From: Methylobacter sp015476545
GTDB taxonomy: Bacteria; Pseudomonadota; Gammaproteobacteria; Methylococcales; Methylomonadaceae
Direction of reading: 5' to 3'
DNA: 64,000 nt
Assembly (NCBI RefSeq): GCF_052162025.1
Contig: NZ_CP197401.1
Span: 3,348,001 to 3,412,000 of the forward strand
Part shown: positions 53,644 to 61,614 of the stretch, piece by piece
How positions within the stretch are numbered: position 1 is the first letter of the stretch
How the letters are laid out: each line of letters begins with the position of its first letter
Translations under genes and position numbers: made by a program
The notes under the pieces: model-generated
What the model was told of the DNA's origin: nothing
Database searches by the model: none
What the model saw: the letters and a program-made list of their open reading frames with translations, nothing else

Positions 53644-54828
53644 TTATTCAGCCAGTAACTCGGCCTTGTCAGTCTTTTCCCAAGGTAAAAGCGAACCCTC
53701 TGAACCAAAATGCCCGTTAACAGGCAATTTTTGATAAAAAACGCCTTCATGTTTCCGCGTCAGTTCGCGCAGCTCCAAATCCCTGATAATGGCCCCCAGA
53801 CGAAAATCAAAATGTCTGAGCAGGCGTTTGCGGATCTCATGGTCGTCGATTATGCCCGTGCCTTTGGTCGTCAGATTGACGCTAACCGGCCCGGGAAAAC
53901 CGATGGTATAACTGAGCTGCACTTCGCATTGCTCTGCCAGCCCCGCAGCCACGACATTTTTGGCGGCATAACGCGCCGCATAGGCGCCGACTCTGTCGAT
54001 ACGCGACGGTCCTTTGCCGCTTAAAGCCGCCCCGCAATGCCTGGCGTAACTTCCGTAAGTATCGCCATCCGTTTTCCGGCCGGTCATGCCGGAGTGGACT
54101 GCCGGACCGCTGCGCATAAAAGGCCCTTCGGGATTGATAATCACCCGGGTCATAGTATCGGGTTTGATAGCGGCATTCTGAAAAACCGGATTGATGACAT
54201 GCTGCCAAAGATCTTCTTCAATCTGCTCAAAGGCTGGCATTGAATCCGGGCTATTGCAGCCGGTGATGAGCGTCATACTGTGAATCCGGTCGGGAAAATC
54301 GTTGACGAATCCAATGCCTACTTGCGTAGTGCAATCGGGGGACAGGTATTCGATACTGCGCTGTCTCCGGGCTTCGGACAGCTGCCTCGAAAGCCGATTC
54401 GCCAGGGTAATGGGCAGCGGCATCAATTCCGGCGTATGACGGCAAGCGTACCCGAAGACCGTGGCCTGGTGCGAAACGGTGATACGATCCAATTCGTCGT
54501 CCATTGAAAAGTTTGTTTCCCTGACCGTCTTTGCTTGTTCTATCAGGCTCGTGACAACGGCGCATTCATCGGCGTTGAAGTCCCTGGGCCAATAGCCGAC
54601 CTCTTTGATGACGGAACGCGCAATTTCCGGAATATCGACAACGGCCTCGCTCGCGTATCGTGCGGCAAGAAACAACACATTTTTCGATATTGCGCATTCC
54701 GCCGTGATGCGGGCAGTCGGGTCCTGCCGCAGATAGGCGTCGACGATCGCATCGCTGATGGTGTCGCAAAGCCTGTCGGGATGTCCTTCCGTAACAGATT
54801 GGGAGGTAAACACATAGTCAGTGATCAT
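53644..54828 (-). CDS. metK: Divergent S-adenosylmethionine synthetase (MetK-like)
   Basis: 394 residues, full family length. Conserved: SEGHPDK as TEGHPDRLCD, the ATP site INPEGPF to GMTGRKTDGDTYGSYARH, ALSGKGPSRIDR (SGKDPTKVDR in normal MetK), AAYAARY-like GAYAARYAAKN and the C-terminal WEKTDKAELL. The hallmark GAGDQGLMFGYA is replaced by SHQATVFGYA, which removes a residue group that binds methionine/ATP. It may be a second, specialised or inactive MetK. The ATPase gene upstream overlaps its start by four bases, so the two are co-translated. That pairing with a P-type ATPase is unusual and unexplained. Confidence 0.75.
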   Translation of the reverse strand: MITDYVFTSQSVTEGHPDRLCDTISDAIVDAYLRQDPTARITAECAISKNVLFLAARYASEAVVDIPEIARSVIKEVGYWPRDFNADECAVVTSLIEQAKTVRETNFSMDDELDRITVSHQATVFGYACRHTPELMPLPITLANRLSRQLSEARRQRSIEYLSPDCTTQVGIGFVNDFPDRIHSMTLITGCNSPDSMPAFEQIEEDLWQHVINPVFQNAAIKPDTMTRVIINPEGPFMRSGPAVHSGMTGRKTDGDTYGSYARHCGAALSGKGPSRIDRVGAYAARYAAKNVVAAGLAEQCEVQLSYTIGFPGPVSVNLTTKGTGIIDDHEIRKRLLRHFDFRLGAIIRDLELRELTRKHEGVFYQKLPVNGHFGSEGSLLPWEKTDKAELLAE

Positions 54829-57800
54829 GGCTTATCGTCCTTATGAAAGGTATTTTTGCCGATGCCTTTTATCGCTTCATTGGCAATCAGCGGCAACCCT
54901 GCCCCCGCCAGGATGGCCACTATATCAATTGCGCCCACCGGGCTCAGCCTTAACAGCCTGCGCAGAGGCGGCAGGAACGCCGCCAAAACCTGCAGCATGC
55001 CGGACAAGCCAACCGCGGCATCGAGATAGCGGTTGGAAGGCCGGTTTTCCGAACGAAAAATAGAGGTTCTTCCCGAGCGGCAATGATAGGCATGCAACAA
55101 TTGCGCAAGCGTCAATGACATAAAAGCATGGGTGCCGGCGTTCTGGCCCGGCCCGTAACGCAGCAAACCATACCCATAAACGCCTAGAGCGCCCGCTGTG
55201 ATGATGCCCGACTCCCGGATCAATTCAGCATAATCGCCGCGATCTACGATCGCAGCCTGCGGATCGCGCGGCGGCCGCTTCAAGACATCCTCTTCAGGAG
55301 GCTCCAACGCCAGCGCCAGCGCCGGAAAAATGTCGGTGATCAGATTGATCCACAACAGCTGTATCGGATTGAGTATCTCGGTACGCCCGATCATGGCGCT
55401 GAACAGCATCACTTCGATTTCGCTGAGATTGGTCGACAGCAAGAAGTGCAGGCTTTTACGGATATTGTCATAGATAGCGCGCCCTTCGCGTATCGCTGTC
55501 ACCATGGTTTTCAGATCGTCTTCCTGCAGAATCATATCGGCTACCGAACGCGCCAAGTCAGTGCCCTTCTCCCCCAGCGTGATGCCGATATCGGCCGCTT
55601 TAAGCGCAGGACCGTCATTGATGCCGTCGCCGGTCATCGCGACAACCTTGCCGTTTTGCTGCAAGGCTTTAACAATGCGCAGCTTGTGAGCGGGACTGAC
55701 GCGGGAAAAAATGGTGGTGTGATCGATCAAACCGGCGAGCACGGAAGGATGTAATTTATCCAAATGCTCGGAATCGATAATTTCCAGCGATTTACCGTAC
55801 CTGCCATTCAAGCCCAGCCTTTTCCCTACTGAAAAAGCGGTGGAGCTTTGATCGCCGGTAATCATGACGGTCTCAATGCCGGCGTCATGGAACTGGGCCA
55901 TGAGCGCTTCCATGCCCGGCCGGATCACATCTTCCATGCCCACCAGTCCCAGCCAAGTGAGCCCTTGCCGTTTATAATCGGCGACATCCCCGGTAATGCA
56001 ATAAGCCACGCCCAACACACGCAACGCATCGGCGCCAAGCCTTTCGTTCCAGATCAAAATCGATTGCCGGTCGTCTTCCGACAAAGCCTTTAAATGGCCG
56101 TTATTGCTGCATTGCCGGCAAAGTTCCAGGACCGCTGCCGGACTTCCTTTGACAGCTGTGAAAAACCGCCCGTCCTCGAGCTGGTGCACCGTCGTCATGT
56201 AGGGACGGGCTTCGGCGCGGTAGTCCACCTTTGCCAAAGGCCGGCGCGCTCTTAATGCAGCGACATCTTCACCCGCATCGATAGCCGCCTGAAGCAATGC
56301 GTTCTCGGTAGGCGATCCCAGCAAATCTTGGCTGCCTTCCTTGGCAAGTGTCGATTCATTGCAAAGCACCAGCACTTCCATCATGCGCTGCAATGCCCCG
56401 TCAGCCTGATAAAGATCGATATCAGCTTCGCCGTCGAAAAAGCGGCCTTCTTTTACACTAATAGCCGATTGCACGGTCTTTAGCGCAACGACGCTCATCT
56501 GGTTCAACGTCAACGTGCCGGTTTTATCAAGGCAAATGACCTGAACCGATCCCAGATTTTCAACGGCCGGCAATTGACGGATCAGTACCTTGTTCCGCTG
56601 CATGTCTTTGATGCCAAGCGCCAGCGTAGTCGTCGCCACAGCCGGCAAGCCTTCCGGAACCGCCGCTACGGCCAGCGAAATAGCCGACATGAGCATTTCC
56701 GGCAAAGGCCTGCCCCGCAACAATCCCACAAAGAATACCAGCGCGCAGATCCCTGAACTGAACAAAGCCAATTGCAAGCCCATCTCATTGATCTGCTTTT
56801 GCATCGGTGTTTCGGGCGTGACCGCTTCACCCACCATGCTTTGAATCTTGCCGATTTCGGTATGGCGGCCGGTAGCCACGACAATGGCGCGGCCGTCACC
56901 GCCTATTACCGTTGTGCCCATATAAATCATATTTTGCCTGTCTGCCAAGGCTGTCTGAGCTTTTCCCAGGAAAGCATGCCTTTTGCTGGCGGGAAGGCTT
57001 TCCCCGGTCAAAAGCGATTCATCTATACTCAACCGACTGCTTTTTAACAAGCGAGCATCAGCGGGAATATAAGTTCCCGGCGCAAGCACCAGAATATCGC
57101 CGATTACTACATCTTTTAAGGCAATATCCGTTTTTTTGCCGTCCCGAATAACGGCTGCAATTCCGGGCGCCGACTGGCCCAGAGCATTAATGGTTTTTTC
57201 AGCCGATTTCTCGGTTGCATAGCCGATAACCGAATTGATCAGCACAACGCCTGCAATGACAAACGCATCGGCCACGCCTCCGGTAGCCAATGAAATGCCT
57301 GCCGATAATCCGAGTAGGGCCACGGGAGCGGACACAAACTGTTGTAGAAAGATCTGTAGAGAAGAACGTCCGCGATGTTCGGATAAAACATTAGGACCAT
57401 ATTCAGCCAGCCGTTGGTGAGCGCTTTCATTGGTCAAGCCCTCCTCTTCGCCCTCGACGAGCTTGATGATTCGAGAACCGGCAAGCGTGTGCCACAAATG
57501 GGAAGGCGGCTTCCGATGATATCTCGTCGCCGCAGGCGCGCGTTTTTTTTCTTTGGTTTTGAACGCCCTGGGTTTGGGCGAAGGCCTGTCAACATGCTCG
57601 TGGATAATCGAACAGCCGGTTACCGCTTCCAGCACGCTCGCTATGTTGGCGGGCATAGCCTCATCATCTCGGGAAACCGCATACTGAATTAATAAATTAC
57701 CGGTCAGGATATTGGCGCGGACGAGCTTCAATTCGGCCAAGGCGGTTAATTTCGATTCCAAGCTGGCACGCAAGGACTCGTTGCGATACAAGCCGGGCAC

Positions 57801-57896
57801 ATGAAAACGCGTCCTGCCGGCTACGCTGTTATGGATGACCAATACACAATAGCGCGGTTTATGTTCGTATGAACCGGGATCTGTTATCGAAGCCAT
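54825..57896 (-). CDS. P2-type cation-transporting ATPase with N-terminal HMA_2-like domain
   Basis: 1023 residues. The N-terminal module (about 15-90) starts NSVAGRTRFHVPGLY, followed by a basic linker and a cation-ATPase N-domain (EEGLTNESAHQRLAEYGPNV). The actuator has LTGESLPASK and the ion-site helix has AVPEGLPAVATT (414-418 PEGLP), typical of Ca2+/Mn2+ (SERCA/PMR1) pumps rather than heavy-metal CPC pumps. The phosphorylated D457 is in CLDKTGTL; MITGDQ and MTGDGINDGPALK follow. About ten membrane helices. It exports or compartmentalises a divalent cation, with Ca2+ or Mn2+ most likely. It overlaps a divergent metK by four bases and lies near other HMA_2-like genes. Confidence 0.85.
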   Translation of the reverse strand: MASITDPGSYEHKPRYCVLVIHNSVAGRTRFHVPGLYRNESLRASLESKLTALAELKLVRANILTGNLLIQYAVSRDDEAMPANIASVLEAVTGCSIIHEHVDRPSPKPRAFKTKEKKRAPAATRYHRKPPSHLWHTLAGSRIIKLVEGEEEGLTNESAHQRLAEYGPNVLSEHRGRSSLQIFLQQFVSAPVALLGLSAGISLATGGVADAFVIAGVVLINSVIGYATEKSAEKTINALGQSAPGIAAVIRDGKKTDIALKDVVIGDILVLAPGTYIPADARLLKSSRLSIDESLLTGESLPASKRHAFLGKAQTALADRQNMIYMGTTVIGGDGRAIVVATGRHTEIGKIQSMVGEAVTPETPMQKQINEMGLQLALFSSGICALVFFVGLLRGRPLPEMLMSAISLAVAAVPEGLPAVATTTLALGIKDMQRNKVLIRQLPAVENLGSVQVICLDKTGTLTLNQMSVVALKTVQSAISVKEGRFFDGEADIDLYQADGALQRMMEVLVLCNESTLAKEGSQDLLGSPTENALLQAAIDAGEDVAALRARRPLAKVDYRAEARPYMTTVHQLEDGRFFTAVKGSPAAVLELCRQCSNNGHLKALSEDDRQSILIWNERLGADALRVLGVAYCITGDVADYKRQGLTWLGLVGMEDVIRPGMEALMAQFHDAGIETVMITGDQSSTAFSVGKRLGLNGRYGKSLEIIDSEHLDKLHPSVLAGLIDHTTIFSRVSPAHKLRIVKALQQNGKVVAMTGDGINDGPALKAADIGITLGEKGTDLARSVADMILQEDDLKTMVTAIREGRAIYDNIRKSLHFLLSTNLSEIEVMLFSAMIGRTEILNPIQLLWINLITDIFPALALALEPPEEDVLKRPPRDPQAAIVDRGDYAELIRESGIITAGALGVYGYGLLRYGPGQNAGTHAFMSLTLAQLLHAYHCRSGRTSIFRSENRPSNRYLDAAVGLSGMLQVLAAFLPPLRRLLRLSPVGAIDIVAILAGAGLPLIANEAIKGIGKNTFHKDDKP

Positions 57897-57981
57897 TGAA
57901 TTAAATTTCAGAATTCGATTTCACGGTCGCACGTCTAGCCGGCTCGGGCCGGACGGGGCATGTTGCGCCGTCTGCTTATTT

Positions 57982-58392
57982 TCAACGTGTGGCCATAACG
58001 GCCACCAAGACGCCTGCGATGACATTTCCGGCGATATTGACCAGGAGCTCCCGGGTAAAAAAGGCGCCTGGAGCCATTTTTCCCAACTTAGGGTTCTTGT
58101 GTTTCTCAGTAATCTCGATCTTTCCCTTGCGCAGTTTACTGACGGCTCTCATGACCAGTTGAACCACTTCCTCCTCGCTATGGTAAGCCGGGTGATATTT
58201 AACGAGCAGGGTTCCCGTCACAATATTGGGCTCTGCATGATAGATGCCCTTTGCCTTTTCATCACTGAGCAGATCATGCTTGAGTAAGTTGGCATAGGTC
58301 TGCTTATGTTTGATCAACGGCACCCGAATGCGAATCCTGTTCGGCACCTTATTGTGGATTACGGTGATCATGTCTTGCGCCGTGTCTTTCAT
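57982..58392 (-). CDS. Small HMA_2-like protein with C-terminal membrane anchor
   Basis: 136 residues. The N-terminal ferredoxin-like module contains HNKVPNRIRIRVPLIKHKQ, with the NR-x-R-x2-VP motif shared with the ATPase N-terminus. IVTGTLLVKYHP matches NILTGNLLIQYA in the ATPase. The tail LLVNIAGNVIAGVLVAVMAT is one hydrophobic helix. It lies 85 bp upstream of the ATPase gene on the same strand and is probably an accessory subunit. Function inferred from context. Confidence 0.7.
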   Translation of the reverse strand: MKDTAQDMITVIHNKVPNRIRIRVPLIKHKQTYANLLKHDLLSDEKAKGIYHAEPNIVTGTLLVKYHPAYHSEEEVVQLVMRAVSKLRKGKIEITEKHKNPKLGKMAPGAFFTRELLVNIAGNVIAGVLVAVMATR

Positions 58393-58593
58393 TGCTTCAA
58401 TGAGTAGTCAATTCTCATAAATTTCAGTAGCTGTTTAATTAAGCTGTGACTGCTGCAACCGATGCCCGGATTGCCAAAGATCGCTTACCGACTGTATATC
58501 TGAATTATCAATTTATATTTTAGATAAATCGGGTTCCAGAAGTTCACTGATTAGTCTGGAATCGTTCACATTGGTTTCAAATTCCTTATCGAT

Positions 58594-58847
58594 CTGATGT
58601 TACGCACGGGCGCTTTCATCCCGTTTGCCGCGCCGAGCACCGCAGTTTTCGGCGAGAATAGGCGGTAGGCTGGGTTGATAAACCCAGCATTTTGGCCGCC
58701 CATGCTGGGTTTCCGCTAAAGCTCCAACCCAGCCTACACAGGCGGTTAAAAGAAAGTAACTCGCCTTCGGGTGCCATAAACCCGATTAAATAAAACCGTC
58801 GCGCTAGCGACACTTTAATTAAATCTCAACTAACTGCGTAACATCAG
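58594..58847. mobile_element. MITE-like element, copy D, perfect 13-bp inverted ends
   Basis: CTGATGTTACGCA (58594-58606) and TGCGTAACATCAG (58835-58847) are exact inverses. The 254-bp element contains nested palindromes: GTAGGCTGGGTT (58665-58676) with AACCCAGCCTAC (58726-58737), and AACCCAGCAT (58681-58690) with ATGCTGGGTT (58702-58711). No clear target duplication remains. It shares both end types with copy A and lies before the 59017 gene. Confidence 0.75.
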
Positions 58848-58864
58848 TTTATAACTCAGACAAA

Positions 58865-59016
58865 TTCAGCAATATTGATCGTAAAACTACATTTTTATGA
58901 ACTTGCCAGCGTTATTTTTATCCTAACAGGATGTTTCGGACAGCCTATAAAACATAAGTTTGCCTATCGAAACACCCCACGTAAATATTTTCTAATTTGA
59001 TGTTCGGGAGATAACA
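58865..59016 (+). promoter_or_regulatory. Leader duplicated from/to the 47898 gene
   Basis: Aligns with the 150 bp before 47898 (see there), including the ribosome site GGAGATAACAATGG. It starts 18 bp after element D. Common regulation of the two paralogues is likely. Confidence 0.5.
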
Positions 59017-59514
59017 ATGGCTGCAAAAACCTCTCGCAAACCCGCTGAAACATCGACAGTCGATGATGCAACAGAAACTGACAATCAACCCGGCATGGTA
59101 GTGGCTGGAGTCAAAAAAGGCGCTTTAGCGGCCAAACAAGCGGCAAGCAAAATTGTCTCGGCGCCATCCAAGCTATTGGACAACACTCTCTATGGCGTCT
59201 GTTACGGACTATCCTATGGAGCCGTGTTCAGCTCTTTGATGGTCACAAAAATGCTGCCCGCCAATGGTTCGGTCATCAAAGGTTTTCATGAGGGCGCAAA
59301 GGTGGCGCATAAGGATTTCAAAACGCAAAAGCAAGAGCGCGTTGCCACCGAAAAGCACGAACCTAAACACGCTGCCGCAAAAAAGCCTGAGCCTAAACAT
59401 GCTGCAGCCAAAAAACCTGAGCCCAAACGCGCTGCCGCCGAAAAGCACGAGCCTAAACACTCCGCCGTCGAAAAACCTGCGCCTAAACACGCTGCCGCCG
59501 AAAAGCGCGAGTAA
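59017..59514 (+). CDS. Paralogue of the 47898 protein with Lys/Pro/Ala repeat tail
   Basis: 165 residues. Residues 1-110 follow the protein at 47898 closely, with the shared core TLYGVCYGLSYGAVFSSLMV and IKGFHEGAKVAHKDFKTQ. The last 55 residues are a repeat of about ten residues (EKHEPKHAAAKKPEPKHAAA and so on), strongly basic and Pro/Ala-rich like histone-H1-type or PhaF-type tails. Such tails bind DNA or polyanions in known proteins. With the hydrophobic core this might link a membrane or granule surface to DNA or polyphosphate, which is inference only. It follows element D and converges with a pseudogene. Confidence 0.7.
   Translation: MAAKTSRKPAETSTVDDATETDNQPGMVVAGVKKGALAAKQAASKIVSAPSKLLDNTLYGVCYGLSYGAVFSSLMVTKMLPANGSVIKGFHEGAKVAHKDFKTQKQERVATEKHEPKHAAAKKPEPKHAAAKKPEPKRAAAEKHEPKHSAVEKPAPKHAAAEKRE
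59347..59514 (+). repeat. 30-bp in-frame tandem repeat encoding (E/K)KxEPKHAAA
   Basis: About five 30-bp units at the 3' end of the gene, each encoding a decapeptide such as KKPEPKHAAA or EKHEPKHSAV. The units are similar enough to expand or contract by slippage. The paralogue at 47898 lacks them. Confidence 0.75.
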
Positions 59515-59522
59515 AAACAATA

Positions 59523-60437
59523 AGGCGATTGATTTGTAGGAAAAATGCAGCCGCTCCACATCGTCAAGCAGATCAACACCCCCGCTGCCGTCAGTTCCGG
59601 CAAAAAGTCTGGGAGCATCCGGCGATGGCGCGTTAATATGAGAGGTACTGATAAACGAAGCGGCTGAAAGATCATCTTTTCTGTCATAGATCATCTCATC
59701 AATCAATGCGGCATCCGTCGTGCCAAAATAATTGTCAGCGGCGGAAATCGCTGCGGAATTGGAATCGCTGCCATAGCCATTTCTAAAACGAGGGCCTGCG
59801 ATCCGTACTAAGAAAGCTGTTGTTTTCTGCAACCGCTGCACCGCTGCTGCTATCCCTATTCTCAACCGCCGGAGTCATCTGCTCGACAAAAGCGTTTTTT
59901 TGATATAGGCCGAGACATTATTATTTGTAGCGGTAGAGATACCTCTGGACAGATAGAAGATATTTCTTTCAATATGAGCATCCGCTATAGGATAACCGAG
60001 GCCCAGACAGGGCATGTAGTTGGTGTAACTGACTATTGAATCGGTTAAGGTAACGGAACCATAGCCTGCCCCACTGAGATAAGAAGATGCACCGATGATA
60101 TTCGCATAGGCGATATTGATCCGCCCTTCATTGATGGCGAGAGGATCATTGTTCGCCATGGCAATAGATACATCCCGAAAATAAACTAACGCATCAGGTG
60201 CGCCTACCGCATTAAGCGCGCCGAACGCCTCGAAGCGCCCGTTTTTAATCTCGCTCCCTTTTCAATCGTCAGCGTGGCCCCGTTTGCAATTTGAACTGTC
60301 ACATCAGTGAGGTCATGCTCTTCACCGGCATGCCATGTCGCATCGTTTGAGAGAATCAGATTGGAGACATCTGCCTCAATGGTTAAGGCTGCCAGGATGA
60401 TAGCTGGATTACGGATTGTCAAAGTCGCTTGACTCAT
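59523..60437 (-). pseudogene. Right-handed beta-helix/RTX-like surface protein, broken by frameshifts
   Basis: Starts MSQATLTIRNPAIILAALTI at 60437. Following the best frame, the product reads TVQIANGATLTIEKGARIKN, then (after a shift near 60235) GALNAVGAPDALVYFRD, MANNDPLAINEGRINIAYAN and DSIVSYTNYMP. After a shift near 59885 comes VEQMTPAVENRDSSSG, and after another near 59785 SAADNYFGTTDAALIDEMIYD. It ends DAPRLFAGTDGSGGVDLLDD then VERLHF, an RTX-type motif. NYFGTTDAALID is typical of parallel beta-helix surface proteins. Three frame changes at short homopolymers indicate decay or sequence errors. It is probably a truncated relic of an RTX adhesin and converges with the 59017 gene. Confidence 0.7.
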
Positions 60438-61090
60438 AGCGAAAATGTCCCTGTTATTGATTACTATGAGGAGGCTATTTTGAGGCAAAACCCGTTAAAA
60501 TGACTAGCAAGCTTAGGCCGACTTCACTGGACTATTGGATGTTTCGGAGGCTAGATTTTTCTGTAAGTTCCAGTCCTTTAGAATCCCGCCAAAGTGTTGT
60601 GATTTATTGCTGTTTTTTATCTTGAAGTATTCCACTACTGACAAATCAATGTTCAATGTCGCTCATACATACCAGTTCTAAACTATCACTGCCTTCTCCA
60701 AAGCAGGAGCCGCTAAAAGAGAAATCACGCTTCTACTCGAAAAAAGCCCCGAATCAGAATAGGCCACCAGTATAGTGCATGCAGAATCTATCCCAGCAAT
60801 GACAACTGTATCCCACTCAATCATCTAGCATTATTAATCATACGACTGGATTTTTTTATATGAACTCCATCACGCTTTCATAAATTTAATTTGACACAAA
60901 TCATAATCCCTATAATTTTAAGCTTAATATTTGCTTAAGAATTATGTTTGTCTTAAAAAGACAGCACTTCCAAGAATAGTAAGATAAATCCACTCATCAA
61001 GAAGCAAGGAATTTTACGATAGCGTGATATCGGGCTTTTATTTGCGCTATTTCCGTTTCCTCATTTTAGGACGATAGCTTTAGTTGACCT
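60438..61090. other. Gene-free AT-rich region before the lipoprotein/VWA operon
   Basis: About 650 bp, no ORF of note. TTGACA near 60891 and TATAAT near 60911 look like promoter boxes, but their spacing (14 bp) is too short for a standard sigma-70 promoter. Nothing else is recognised. Confidence 0.4.
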
Positions 61091-61567
61091 ATGGAGATAA
61101 AGGACTTGAATTTTTTACGCTTATTAAGAACTGTTTGCCTATTTGCTGCGATATTCATCAGCGAAGGTTGTGCGAGCGCCAATTCCCATCATGCCGGCAC
61201 ATCCCAACGCGAAGTTGAAATACGCGAACTATTACATGACAACCTATCCTGGGCGTTTGGCACCCATTCCCTCACTAAACCTTATAAATGGCCGGATGAA
61301 GAAGATGTTATCGAGGTTTTCAAGCAGCTCACCGACGATGATATTCCGGTACTGATTAACATTATCCGCGCCGATGTGGCGCAAGGAAAAGGGCTTTTGA
61401 ATGCGGAAACCAATTCCGCTATCTGGGTGCTGTCTTTTTTTAAAGACAAAGCTAAAGCGCCGGTATTACGGCTTTACCATGATCCATCGATCTCACAGGC
61501 TGAAAGAGCAATATGGAAAGATGAGCTGGATGCAATCAAGGCAAGGTCGACAACAAATTGGCGGTAG
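61091..61567 (+). CDS. Probable lipoprotein with HEAT-like helices
   Basis: 158 residues from the ATG at 61091. A TTG at 61106, with GGAG upstream and the better signal peptide (LRLLRTVCLFAAIFISEGC), may be the true start. The Cys after SEG fits a lipobox. The mature part is alpha-helical (EEDVIEVFKQLTDDDIPVLI, NSAIWVLSFFKDKAKAPVL), like an isolated HEAT-repeat pair. It precedes the HET-C/VWA gene by 47 bp, so they are likely co-expressed. Specific function unknown. Confidence 0.6.
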   Translation: MEIKDLNFLRLLRTVCLFAAIFISEGCASANSHHAGTSQREVEIRELLHDNLSWAFGTHSLTKPYKWPDEEDVIEVFKQLTDDDIPVLINIIRADVAQGKGLLNAETNSAIWVLSFFKDKAKAPVLRLYHDPSISQAERAIWKDELDAIKARSTTNWR

Positions 61568-61614
61568 TTTATCGCCAGTCATTCGCAGTAAATATCATTA
61601 AGAAGGAGATACTT

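Noticed and set aside
59347..59514. CRISPR-like 30-bp repeats
   Set aside because: Contiguous in-frame tandem units without spacers, encoding a decapeptide.
59209..59865. 218-codon minus-strand ORF overlapping the 59017 gene
   Set aside because: Only its first part (up to about 59523) is the relic of a beta-helix protein. The remainder is a Phe/Gly/Leu-rich shadow of the repeat tail on the opposite strand.
60885..60920. Sigma-70 promoter from TTGACA and TATAAT boxes
   Set aside because: The spacer is about 14 bp, outside the usual 16-18 bp, and no gene starts close behind it.
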